Shown piece after piece: positions 1-8,263 of a stretch of DNA of 64,000 nt. Each line of letters begins with the position of its first letter. Position 1 is the first letter of the stretch. The notes below the pieces were generated by a model. That model searched no databases, was not told the DNA's origin, and saw only the letters and a program-made list of their open reading frames with translations. The position numbers were made by a program, and so were the translations under genes. This DNA comes from Chloroflexota bacterium (GTDB lineage Bacteria; Chloroflexota; Anaerolineae; B4-G1; SLSP01): assembly GCA_019873645.1 (NCBI GenBank), contig JAIOAX010000003.1, forward strand, positions 62,001-126,000, given 5' to 3'.

Positions 1-1
1 T

Positions 2-238
2 TCACTCACGCATCGGGTGTATATGCCCCTGGTTTCCAGGGATCCCATACCGCGCCCTGAAACTTTTACACGGTATACGCCCCTGGATACAGCGCCAGTC
101 ACCGAGCATCAGGTTGTCATCACCGGTATACAACCCGGCGATATCGTCATGCTGGTACCGCTCTCGCGTCGGCCCACAGCAACCACGTGTACCACGGAGA
201 CCTACAACCCGCTGGTCATCAAATTTGAGAGGCTGTGA
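2..238 (+). CDS. C-terminal end of an unknown gene (cut by window start)
   Basis: An open frame enters from the left edge and stops with TGA at 236-238, giving about 78 C-terminal residues. I recognise no domain. The segment is rich in Thr, Pro and beta-branched residues (for example GIQPGDIVMLVPLS), which suits the extracytoplasmic tail of a membrane or secreted protein, but that is only an impression. Its stop overlaps the GTG start of the following glycosyltransferase in the arrangement GTGA, so the two are probably translationally coupled and in one operon. The N-terminal part lies outside the window, so the function cannot be assigned here. Confidence 0.55.
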   Translation, partial: SLTHRVYMPLVSRDPIPRPETFTRYTPLDTAPVTEHQVVITGIQPGDIVMLVPLSRRPTATTCTTETYNPLVIKFERL

Positions 239-2751
239 GTTCTCAAACAGTACGTTTGCTAATCCTGAGCTTGCTCCTCATCTTCTTCGCGCAACTGCTC
301 AGCGCAGCGACGACGCTTTCGGCAACGGTGGATGAGGGCTTCCACATCACCAGCGGCTACGAATACCTGCGCACGGGGAGGGTGCAACTCTTTGACGAGC
401 ACCCTCCCCTGGCAAAAGCGTTGTTCGCGTGGCCGCTACTCCTGGTACCCGACCTCACTCCACCGGAGACGGTAGCCGGCTACGCGGATGGCGATCTGAT
501 TGCCGTTGCACAGGCTACGGTGCTCAGCTACACCCCCATTGATCGCGTGATCGGCGCATGCCGCATACCGGTTGCCTTGCTCAGCGTACTGCTGGCCACC
601 AGCCTTTACCGCCTGACGCGGAAAACAAGCGGCGTCAAAGGAGCAATTCTCGCCCTGACGTTGTTCACGTTCGACCCTAACATCCTCGCGCACAGCAGCC
701 TCGCCACCACCGATCTCGGTACAACGGCGTTTAGCTTCTGGACGCTGGCTGCACTGTACGCCTATCTGCGCGCACCCAATCATAGAAGATGGTGGGCTGT
801 GGCTGTGTTGCTAGGATTTGCCCAGTTGACCAAACTTACCGCGTTGTTACTTTTCCCTCTCTGCGGGATACTGATAATAGCTCACGCCTGGCTTCATGCG
901 CCGAATCACCGCCAGCGTGCACTGCTTCGTGCGGTGATTTCTTGCGTCGGAATGGGCGCTGTCGCGGCGTTGATCGTGTGGCTGGCTTATGGTCTCGAAG
1001 TGCGTCCGGTAGCCACGATAGCCAACGGCACGCTGCCCCTCCCTGCCGCCAGCCACATCGAACGCTGGGAGCGCCTGCGCGCCAATCTCGAATACGGACG
1101 GGAAAGCTTTCTCTTGGGACAGAACCGAATGCACGGCTGGTGGCAGTATTTCCCTATTGCTTTTCTCGTCAAAACGCCGCTGCCGGTGTTGATTCTCGCC
1201 GTATGGACGGTTCTACACCTGGCATTACGCCTGAGCGTTTTAGCGCGTCAGCATCGCCAAAAGTCTGGACATCTAAATATTTTACGTTTTACGTTTTACG
1301 TTTTACGGCAATCGTCGCCAATGCTCCCTTTGCTCCTGTTTCCCCTGCTTTACGCCGCTTCCAGCCTCACCAGCACGATCAATATCGGCTACCGGCACCT
1401 GCTGCCGATTTTGCCGTTTCTTTACGTGGGAATTGGATGGGTGGGGAATTGGAAAAGAGTAAAGAGTAAAGAGAAAAGAGTAAGGAGTAACCAAAATCCT
1501 TCATTACTCATTACTCATTACGCTTTACGTTTTACGTTTTACGTTTTACTTGCCTGGCTCGTCGTGGGGACGCTGACCCTTGCGCCGCATTATTTGACCT
1601 TTTTCAACGAACTGGCCGGCGGGGCAAAGAACGGTTGGCGTTTTCTGGCGGACTCAAACACAGATTGGGGACAGACGCTGAAAGCATTGGCCGCGTATCA
1701 GCGCGAAAACCAGACCGGGCCGGTGTATCTGTCGCAATTCACGTTTCTCGATCCGGCCATCTACGGCGTGGATTACACGCCAATTGCGCCGATGGCAGGC
1801 GCAGAGACGGTGCTGCCACGCCGCTTCAACCCGGCGCCGGGTCTCTACGCCATCAGCGCGACAACGCTGGACGGTGTGCCACTGGTCGATCCTGAAATGT
1901 ACGATTGGTTCCGCTGGCGCACGCCAGATGCGCAGATCGCTAACACACTCCACTATTACCGGGTTACTGTCAACGAAACCACCGTTACCTGGATCGCACA
2001 ATGCAACACCCCAGTCACGCCACTGAACAATGTTGCCATCACCGAAGGGTTCGGCGTGACAGGAACGCGGCATTTAGACTTCGACTGTACACAAAGCTGG
2101 GTCATCCCTTCTAATGATACCGGCAGATACATACTTCACGGCGCACTATTGCACGATACACTCAAGGCTCGGCTTCATGAGGCCGCACCTCCCACCGAAG
2201 ACCCCTTCATTGCCCGTCGTCTACACACCCTGAACATCGTTTACCGCCAACGTACTTATCGTACAGAACCTGCATTTGCGATTTATGCACCCTCGCGTTC
2301 TGCCACAATACCGACCTCTAGTGCCTGGATCGCACGTGCAGAGACTTCACCTGCATTGGTCATGACTCAACTATCGGTTGACGGACCAATCCCATTCAAT
2401 GGCCCGCTTGCTTTCTTGGGGACCGCCGTATATCGGCAGCCTGGCGCACTCAATGTCGAGACGTGGTGGATAGTGACAGGCGCGGCGCCAACATACCCAC
2501 TTTCTATCATGGGCCATCTACTCACCGAATCCGGAGAAATCAAAGGTATTGCCGATGGACTTGGCATCCCGCCGCAGACATGGCAAGCCGGTGACATCAT
2601 CATTCAGCGTCACATCTTCCCATTGACCTCCGAAGAAAGGTGTTCTCATTATGTGTTACGTACCGGCGTTTACCGGTTGGAAGATGGGGTACGTTGGAGC
2701 ATAGCTTCCACCGTAAACGCAGACGCCATTTTTGTGTTGCTCCATTACTAA
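235..2751 (+). CDS. Membrane glycosyltransferase, ArnT/PMT (GT39-like) type
   Basis: This 838-residue polytopic membrane protein probably transfers a sugar from a polyprenyl-phosphate carrier on the outer face of the membrane. A signal-anchor helix (residues 5-25) is followed by the acidic first loop with DEGFHITSGYEYL and DEHPPLAKAL. The HPPLAK pattern is typical of the family. About ten hydrophobic helices follow to residue 455, then ADSNTDWGQ, which recurs in this subfamily, and a soluble extracytoplasmic tail of about 380 residues. The start is GTG at 235, overlapping the upstream stop. Two stretches (1280-1308 and 1451-1550) are low-complexity repeat DNA read in frame, coding about ten residues around 350 and about thirty at 406-438. 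The second contains a very basic segment (KRVKSKEKRVR) followed by a hydrophobic one, so it would form a cytoplasmic loop and part of a helix. Donor and acceptor are unknown. Confidence 0.8.
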   Translation: MSSQTVRLLILSLLLIFFAQLLSAATTLSATVDEGFHITSGYEYLRTGRVQLFDEHPPLAKALFAWPLLLVPDLTPPETVAGYADGDLIAVAQATVLSYTPIDRVIGACRIPVALLSVLLATSLYRLTRKTSGVKGAILALTLFTFDPNILAHSSLATTDLGTTAFSFWTLAALYAYLRAPNHRRWWAVAVLLGFAQLTKLTALLLFPLCGILIIAHAWLHAPNHRQRALLRAVISCVGMGAVAALIVWLAYGLEVRPVATIANGTLPLPAASHIERWERLRANLEYGRESFLLGQNRMHGWWQYFPIAFLVKTPLPVLILAVWTVLHLALRLSVLARQHRQKSGHLNILRFTFYVLRQSSPMLPLLLFPLLYAASSLTSTINIGYRHLLPILPFLYVGIGWVGNWKRVKSKEKRVRSNQNPSLLITHYALRFTFYVLLAWLVVGTLTLAPHYLTFFNELAGGAKNGWRFLADSNTDWGQTLKALAAYQRENQTGPVYLSQFTFLDPAIYGVDYTPIAPMAGAETVLPRRFNPAPGLYAISATTLDGVPLVDPEMYDWFRWRTPDAQIANTLHYYRVTVNETTVTWIAQCNTPVTPLNNVAITEGFGVTGTRHLDFDCTQSWVIPSNDTGRYILHGALLHDTLKARLHEAAPPTEDPFIARRLHTLNIVYRQRTYRTEPAFAIYAPSRSATIPTSSAWIARAETSPALVMTQLSVDGPIPFNGPLAFLGTAVYRQPGALNVETWWIVTGAAPTYPLSIMGHLLTESGEIKGIADGLGIPPQTWQAGDIIIQRHIFPLTSEERCSHYVLRTGVYRLEDGVRWSIASTVNADAIFVLLHY
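1280..1308 (+). repeat. Heptamer repeat inside the glycosyltransferase gene
   Basis: Four tandem copies of a ttttacg unit are read in frame and give the peptide RFTFYVL. The same unit fills the region near 8033-8130 and recurs at 1525-1550. Confidence 0.8.
1451..1550 (+). repeat. Composite short tandem repeat inside the glycosyltransferase gene
   Basis: Three blocks follow each other: aaagagt-type units, tcattac-type units and ttttacg units. About 100 bp in all, without breaking the reading frame. It resembles the intergenic fillers of this genome rather than the surrounding coding sequence. Confidence 0.8.
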
Positions 2752-2814
2752 CAGCATTTCGAGGATAATTTCATCACTAAAATATCCATAGATAAGAACT
2801 ATTTGAAGGTAAAA

Positions 2815-4215
2815 ATGAGAGGGTTAATGAAACTTAAATCCATATATCTATGCGCTGTTCTTGGTGTTTTATTGATCGGCTTGATGACGACTCATCTGAC
2901 CACAGCCTCTTTCTCGGCTACAGAGCGTCACACGCTGACAACGTCCAATGTGGCGTCAAGTCAGGAAGTCTATGTGCCTGCCGGAGAATTCCTTATGGGA
3001 TGTAGCACGGACACGGCCGGGGACTTAGGATGCGATAACGATGCACGTCCCATCCATGCCGTTTACCTGGACGCATTCTATATTGATAAAACCGAGGTCA
3101 CCAACGCCCAATATGCGGAATGTGTGAATGCCGGACGCTGTCTTCCGCCATTATCTTTCAGTTCAAGTTCACGTCCCAGTTATTACGACAATCCAACCTA
3201 CGCCAATTATCCGGTTCTGCACGTAGATTGGCAGCGCGCCAATGCCTATTGCCAATGGTTAGGGAAACGCCTGCCCACAGAGGCAGAATGGGAAAAAGCT
3301 GCACGCGGGACGGACCGCCGACCTTTTGCCTGGGGATATGCGCCTTTGACATGCGACAAGACTAACAGCAACACCTTTTACTATAATTGGCAAGGGGAAT
3401 ACCGGGAATCGCCCTGTGTGGGAGACACAGCGCCTGTAGGAAGCTATCCTGATTATCCCAGCCCTTATGGGGCTTTAGACATGACCGGAAATGTCAGGGA
3501 ATGGGTAAGTGACTTTTATATTCGCTTCTTCTATGTGCAGTCCGTCTATTACAATCCTACAGTCGTGAACCAGGGAGACAAGGGGGAACATCTCGTGCGC
3601 GGCGGTTCCTGGAAAGACATCGGGCCACATTCAACGACCTGGATCAGATTGGATGAAGCCGACATCTATGAAACACATCTTATCGGCTTCCGCTGTGCCC
3701 GCACAGCAGGACACGGTACTCCCACGCCTACCCCCACGCTCACCCCTACACCTACACCAACGCCGTATGCAACACGCAGCATTGGGACGGCAGGCGGCGC
3801 AGTGTGGTTGACCTATCCCCAGCACCTCACCTTACTCACTGTCCCGCAAGGCAGTCTGGATAGCAAGCATGTGTTCACACTAACCTACAACCGCGTGCTC
3901 AATACCCAAAACCTTCAGGCTAACAACCACTCTTTTTCAATAGAGACGCGCCGGCAAGATAACCCTAGCGTCGAGATGCCGCAGAGCTATCTTGACCAAC
4001 CAGTACGCCTGTTTTTGGGATACCACGAACTCGCAGGCATCATCCCCAACACCATCAACCTCTATCGCCTGTCGGCCAGCGGGTGGACCACGGAGAACAT
4101 CACGAAGGTGACACAGGCTGCAGATTACCTCGTCGCCGACATCCAATGGCTCGGCGTCTACGGCTTATTTGGCGAAACGAATCGCATCTACTTGCCCATC
4201 GTGCTGCGCGAGTAA
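2815..4215 (+). CDS. Secreted SUMF1/formylglycine-enzyme-like protein with Thr-Pro stalk
   Basis: I place the start at ATG 2815, with AAGG five bases upstream; ATG 2827, preceded by GAGAGGG, is also possible. The 466-residue product has a signal peptide, then a SUMF1-type domain (about 45-300) with GEFLMGCS, DKTEVTNAQYAECV, LPTEAEWEKAARG, DMTGNVREWVSDFY and VRGGSW...GFRCA. A TPTPT stalk follows (about 303-320), then a C-terminal beta-rich domain ending in RIYLPIVLRE. True formylglycine-generating enzymes carry a pair of cysteines in the segment between GGSW and GFRC. Here that stretch has none, so sulfatase activation is unlikely and a structural or binding role is more plausible. A YLPxVxR-like C-terminus is, from memory, common among exported Chloroflexota proteins. 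The gene looks lower in GC than its neighbours, which may indicate transfer. Confidence 0.8.
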   Translation: MRGLMKLKSIYLCAVLGVLLIGLMTTHLTTASFSATERHTLTTSNVASSQEVYVPAGEFLMGCSTDTAGDLGCDNDARPIHAVYLDAFYIDKTEVTNAQYAECVNAGRCLPPLSFSSSSRPSYYDNPTYANYPVLHVDWQRANAYCQWLGKRLPTEAEWEKAARGTDRRPFAWGYAPLTCDKTNSNTFYYNWQGEYRESPCVGDTAPVGSYPDYPSPYGALDMTGNVREWVSDFYIRFFYVQSVYYNPTVVNQGDKGEHLVRGGSWKDIGPHSTTWIRLDEADIYETHLIGFRCARTAGHGTPTPTPTLTPTPTPTPYATRSIGTAGGAVWLTYPQHLTLLTVPQGSLDSKHVFTLTYNRVLNTQNLQANNHSFSIETRRQDNPSVEMPQSYLDQPVRLFLGYHELAGIIPNTINLYRLSASGWTTENITKVTQAADYLVADIQWLGVYGLFGETNRIYLPIVLRE

Positions 4216-4230
4216 TCCTACCCGCAGCTA

Positions 4231-4262
4231 CCCTGGCGAAGGTGTGGAAACCTGCGCCGGGG
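4231..4262. terminator. Imperfect hairpin between convergent genes
   Basis: The arms ccctggcgaaggt and aacctgcgccgggg can pair with a few mismatches, in the gap between two converging genes. There is no T-run on the plus strand, so termination is only possible, not shown. Confidence 0.3.
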
Positions 4263-4263
4263 T

Positions 4264-6729
4264 TCAACGCGCAATCAACAGCAACCGTTGCGGGTCATTG
4301 CGCGTCCCCGGCGTGACAATGTTCGGCGAATCGCCGCGTACCTCATCGCCCGATTGGGTCGCGGGCGGATCGGCAATCCAATCCGCGAGCGCAGCGTTGC
4401 TGCCGGTTTTGGTGAACAGCGCCCCATCGTCCGCGCCGAGTTTGCGGAAGGGATGATCAAAGGTGACGCCGTCCGCCAGGATGCCGAAGGTGTACGGCGT
4501 CACCGCGTAGCCCTCGGCGATAAAGTCTATGCCGATGTCGTCATTCAAGGCCGACGTGGGGCCGGGCGCCAACAGTGCGAGGTTATCGTCACCGGTTCCC
4601 AAACCAAACCCCGGATCGGTTGTCACGTCAAGTGTACCGTTGCCCACATAAAACAGCAACCGCTTGTCGCGCGGGTCAAGATCATCCGCCGGGAAGTAAT
4701 GAGCGTTGCGCTCGCTCTCCGTCGCCAGAATCAGAATGACGGTATGGCGCGGCAGTGACGCCAGCGCGTCAATAGATGGGAAAATCAATGCGCCTTCAGC
4801 CGTGCCGGTTTTGGTATCGTTGTCGGTCAGCCGCCAACCGCGCAAGTCCACACCGTCGCGCTGCACCAGCAATTCAATCCAGTCACCATCAATGGGCCGG
4901 CCGCCGAGACCTGCATAATAGGTGCCGTTGTCGTTGATCCAAAATTCGTTGATGATCACGTCATCGGGGTACCATTTCCCCTCAGTTCCCCCCGACAAGG
5001 CACGCAGCGGCGCGAAATGCGCCGTGATATGGCGCGGCGCATCCACAGTCACGCTAACATCTGATGAGGTGAACGAGGTCGCATCTGCCGTAAGCGTCCA
5101 GTCCGTGAAGCTAAAACCGCGCGCCGGAACCGCTGTGAACGATACAGGCGCGCCGGAGAAGATGCACCCTTCCCACACATTGCCTGCGCCGGAAAGACGG
5201 GCACCTTCCATATACACATAACCGCCGTCCTGTGGTGTCGCTTCAACCTGTACTGTGATCACATCCCCCACATCCAATGTCGCCGCAAGTTGACGCATCA
5301 CCCATACCGGACGGCTGACGGTGAAATCGGCGATGAAAGCAGACACATTCTCTTCCCACACAAGCGGCGAAGGCCAACGCATTTCTTCATAGCCGATGTC
5401 GGCGCGCAGTGCGGCGGCAAGCGTCTGCGCTCGATTTTGCATGGCGTGTGTGTCAAGTGTCGTGTTGAGCAGCGTCGTCAGTCGCCGCGCAAATCGCGCC
5501 CGATAGTCGGGATTCTTGAGGAGTGCGCGCAGCAGAATGCTGAAATCAGCGTCTTTGTCCTGAAACAGCGGCGCGTCGGCCCGCAAGGCAAATGCCTGAC
5601 TGCCGCCGCCGTACAGGAAGAACCATCGCCCGCCGCGCGGGTGCGCCGCGTATATCTCGGACGCCGGAAACCCAAAATACAACTGCAAAATCGCCCAATC
5701 GGTCAAACTGTCCAGATCAACTTGCGCAGCCAGCGCGGCATAGTTTGCCGGATCGGCCAGGCTATGCCCCGCCGTCCAATCCACGAGCGCGTCCCACGCA
5801 GCATCGTTGCCTTCACGGGGTCGTCCGTTCTGCACAAGGTCGGCGTCGGCGATGCCCAGGTTGAGGTCCAGGAAAAAGCGATCAATCCGCTCACTCAGAC
5901 GATACAATCCCCAACTCTCGCCGTTGAGGAAGAGGTGTACAAAACGCCCTTGCGCTGCATATAAACCCATCTCGGTAGCCACATCCGCCACTAATTGATC
6001 GCGGAAAAACGTCCAGCGTCCGGCGCGGTCGCCGGTTTGCAACAACAGGCGTTTGTACGTTTGCAGGCTGTCGGGTTGCTGTGGGTGGGTGGGGAAAAGG
6101 GCGAACTCCAGACGTGCGGCGTTGTACTCGCTGCGGAAATAGAGCCGCAGCGACTGTTTGGCCGCATTCGTTGGTTCCACGCCGTGGAGACGCAATCCCG
6201 CCGGCAATGCAAAGCCAGCCGTTCCATCGGGCGAAATGTAGTTCACGTACACCGGGCGCTCCCACTCCTGACCCCGCCCCCAGGTGTTGGCGAAAAGGCC
6301 CCGCCCGGCAGCCCATAAATCGGCGGGGTCGGCGATGAGGGAGACGATGGGAAGATGGCTCTGCACGCCCAGTACGTAAGTCGCGTTCAACGTGGGACCG
6401 GCGGCGCCATTCAGCACCTCGATGGCGCGCAGAACGACCACACGCGGCGCTGCAGCATCAAGATACAGCGGGTGCTCATAAACGAAACCCGTCTCCACCG
6501 CAGGCTGTGTCCCATCAAGAGTATACACGATCTGTCCGCGCGGATGCGCAGGACGCAAGGTGACGCGAATACTGTGGCGATATACGCCCGACGGCAGCGA
6601 TACCATCGGCGTTCCAGTATTGGACGCGGCCGAAGCCTCGGTTGTCGGGAAGCGATCAAGAACTTCCCCCAATCCGAGCAGCAACGCCGTCGCGGCACAT
6701 AAGGCAATCAACGGCAGGAATTTGCGCAC
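4264..6729 (-). CDS. CotH-like protein with lamin-tail domain, probable pseudokinase
   Basis: This is an exported protein of 821 residues. It has a signal peptide (1-20); a chitobiase C-terminal-like domain (about 40-120, with IVYTLDGTQP); a CotH-like region (about 125-480); an InlB-type beta-repeat region (about 490-580, with AVPARGFSFTDW); and a lamin-tail domain (about 600-760, with IINEFWINDNG and WIELLV). In the CotH region AKQSLRLYF (190-198) and NGESWGLYRLSE (269-280) are recognisable. The place where CotH kinases have the metal-binding aspartates (WDxD-like) reads FFLYGGGSQAF (370-380) with no acidic residue. It is therefore probably not an active kinase. It is the last gene of the long minus-strand operon, 87 bp after the lipoprotein gene; the gap carries short repeats. 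The partner or substrate is unknown. Confidence 0.75.
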   Translation of the reverse strand: MRKFLPLIALCAATALLLGLGEVLDRFPTTEASAASNTGTPMVSLPSGVYRHSIRVTLRPAHPRGQIVYTLDGTQPAVETGFVYEHPLYLDAAAPRVVVLRAIEVLNGAAGPTLNATYVLGVQSHLPIVSLIADPADLWAAGRGLFANTWGRGQEWERPVYVNYISPDGTAGFALPAGLRLHGVEPTNAAKQSLRLYFRSEYNAARLEFALFPTHPQQPDSLQTYKRLLLQTGDRAGRWTFFRDQLVADVATEMGLYAAQGRFVHLFLNGESWGLYRLSERIDRFFLDLNLGIADADLVQNGRPREGNDAAWDALVDWTAGHSLADPANYAALAAQVDLDSLTDWAILQLYFGFPASEIYAAHPRGGRWFFLYGGGSQAFALRADAPLFQDKDADFSILLRALLKNPDYRARFARRLTTLLNTTLDTHAMQNRAQTLAAALRADIGYEEMRWPSPLVWEENVSAFIADFTVSRPVWVMRQLAATLDVGDVITVQVEATPQDGGYVYMEGARLSGAGNVWEGCIFSGAPVSFTAVPARGFSFTDWTLTADATSFTSSDVSVTVDAPRHITAHFAPLRALSGGTEGKWYPDDVIINEFWINDNGTYYAGLGGRPIDGDWIELLVQRDGVDLRGWRLTDNDTKTGTAEGALIFPSIDALASLPRHTVILILATESERNAHYFPADDLDPRDKRLLFYVGNGTLDVTTDPGFGLGTGDDNLALLAPGPTSALNDDIGIDFIAEGYAVTPYTFGILADGVTFDHPFRKLGADDGALFTKTGSNAALADWIADPPATQSGDEVRGDSPNIVTPGTRNDPQRLLLIAR

Positions 6730-6745
6730 ACGGCCCCCAGGATGA

Positions 6746-6790
6746 TTTTAGTTTCAGTTTTCAGTTTCCAGTTTTCAGTTGGCAGTTATT
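6746..6790. repeat. Short tandem repeat (cagtttt units)
   Basis: Degenerate copies of a 7-8 bp unit (tttcagt, ttccagt, ttggcagt) lie between two minus-strand genes. A short piece of the same family occurs at 33608-33624. Confidence 0.75.
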
Positions 6791-6816
6791 GGGTGGAGGG
6801 ACAAGAGTTTTCTCAT

Positions 6817-8202
6817 TCAGCGCACTTTCACTACGCGAAGCAAGATGTGCCCGTCGGGCAGAAGTGCACCATCGGCATCGCGCACCTCCAGACGCACAAG
6901 CGTTCCGGCATCGTACATCCCCACAAAGAGCGCGTAATCGCCGCGCGGGATAGCTTCATCCAACACGACCATGTGCTCATCACGGATGTACTCCCCCGGT
7001 TTCCATTGCGCCGTCGGATAGGTCCACCCGACCGGCTGGCTGTCCTCCTGTGCCACGATCTTGCCGTTGGCATCCAGCAGGTGAATGAAGACCTTGTAAT
7101 CGCCCGGAACGGCCGCCTGGACATGCCAGTACAGCGTCACCCGCAAAGTCTCGCCGGGCGATACGCGCTCCACCACGTCGTAACCGATTAAAGCAATCGC
7201 GTCGCCGAGTTGCCACGCGCCCTCACTTTCCGGTACGGGACGTTCGGGCGTCACTTCCGGCAGATAGAACAACCCCACAATGCGCAGATTTTCGCCACCG
7301 ACCGGTTCACCGTTGCGGCGGTAAAGCGTCAATGTCAAAACATAATCACCATAAGGCAAGTCATTGGGCAAGGCCAGACTATGCTGCGAGGTCATCATGT
7401 CGCCGTCGCGGCGCAGAGCAACCGGCAGGCCATCAACGATCGGGGACTCCACTTGCGCGTATACCTTTGTGCCCCCCGCAGCGGTCAAGGCCCCTGTGGC
7501 GTCGGCAGCCATAAGGCGCAGAACCAATCGCTGTCCCTCGGCGAGTGCAAACCAATCCCCGCTCCAGGCTAACGTGACGTAAAGCGATTCCCCTGGCGTC
7601 AACCGCTGCCGGTTGACGCGCACCGCAAGCAACTCCACACCGGTCACGCCAAAAGACTGTTGCACCGCTTGCCACATCCCCTGCTCAAAAGGCGTGGGAG
7701 TGTAACCGTAAATTCGCAGTGGGGTTGCCCCCTCAGCAGCCGGCAAGACCTCGAGAAAACGGTAATGATCCTGGAACCACGGTTGCGCACGCAGGCCGTC
7801 CCACGCGACACCGGGCCACGCAATGACATAATCAGGGAGTTCAGAGTGCAACGTCGCCGCTAACGCCGCGGCATTGCCGCTCTCCGGCAACGCCACCACC
7901 GCCCAATCTTTCAAATGTGGCGCCATCCGCTCCGGCGCCGCCACCCGTTCAGACGCCAGCGTGTGTGCCCTCAACCATCCCGCCACAGCCCCGGTCCCGA
8001 CATCCGCCCGCGCGCATCCGACGAGCAGCAGAGGTAAAACGTAAAACGTGAAACGTAAAACGTAAAACGTGAAACGTGAAACGTGAAACGTGAAACGTGA
8101 AATGTGAAACGTAAAACGTGAAACGTAATCCGTAATCTGTAATCTGTAATTCGTGATTCGTGATTCGTGATTCACAATTCGCTCATTCACCGATTCTACC
8201 AT
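6817..8202 (-). CDS. Lipoprotein with tandem beta-sandwich domains; repeat-derived signal peptide
   Basis: The 461-residue product ends its hydrophobic leader with LLLVGC, a good lipobox. The mature part has two domains that resemble the C-terminal extracytoplasmic modules of GT39-type glycosyltransferases: LTPGESLYVTLAW near 205, then TLRVTLYWHVQAAVPGDYKVFIHLLDANG followed by PVGWTYPTAQWKPGEYIRDEH near 350-410. No enzyme motif is visible. Its first 60 residues (NESRI, FTFHVSRFTFYVL) are the translation of the heptamer repeat block at 8033-8200. The only ATG upstream of the lipobox is at 8202, so the repeat seems to provide the signal peptide. It is the fifth gene of the operon, after the beta-helix CotH gene. 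Function is unknown; an accessory role at the outer membrane face is possible. Confidence 0.7.
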   Translation of the reverse strand: MVESVNERIVNHESRITNYRLQITDYVSRFTFHISRFTFHVSRFTFYVLRFTFYVLPLLLVGCARADVGTGAVAGWLRAHTLASERVAAPERMAPHLKDWAVVALPESGNAAALAATLHSELPDYVIAWPGVAWDGLRAQPWFQDHYRFLEVLPAAEGATPLRIYGYTPTPFEQGMWQAVQQSFGVTGVELLAVRVNRQRLTPGESLYVTLAWSGDWFALAEGQRLVLRLMAADATGALTAAGGTKVYAQVESPIVDGLPVALRRDGDMMTSQHSLALPNDLPYGDYVLTLTLYRRNGEPVGGENLRIVGLFYLPEVTPERPVPESEGAWQLGDAIALIGYDVVERVSPGETLRVTLYWHVQAAVPGDYKVFIHLLDANGKIVAQEDSQPVGWTYPTAQWKPGEYIRDEHMVVLDEAIPRGDYALFVGMYDAGTLVRLEVRDADGALLPDGHILLRVVKVR

Positions 8203-8262
8203 TCGCTGATTCGCTGATTCGCTGATTCGCTGATTCGCTCATTCGCTCATTCGCTCATTCGC
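8033..8262. repeat. Large block of short tandem repeats
   Basis: About 230 bp made of successive families: acgtaaa/acgtgaa heptamers (8033-8127), ccgtaatctgtaat units, then gattcgtgattc and gctgattc octamers (8150-8262). It spans the gap between two genes and the 5' part of the lipoprotein gene. There are no unique spacers, so this is not a CRISPR array. Confidence 0.9.
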
Positions 8263-8263
8263 T

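Noticed and set aside
8033..8262. CRISPR-like array of repeats
   Set aside because: Units are 7-8 bp, directly adjacent, degenerate, and have no unique spacers; no cas genes are near.
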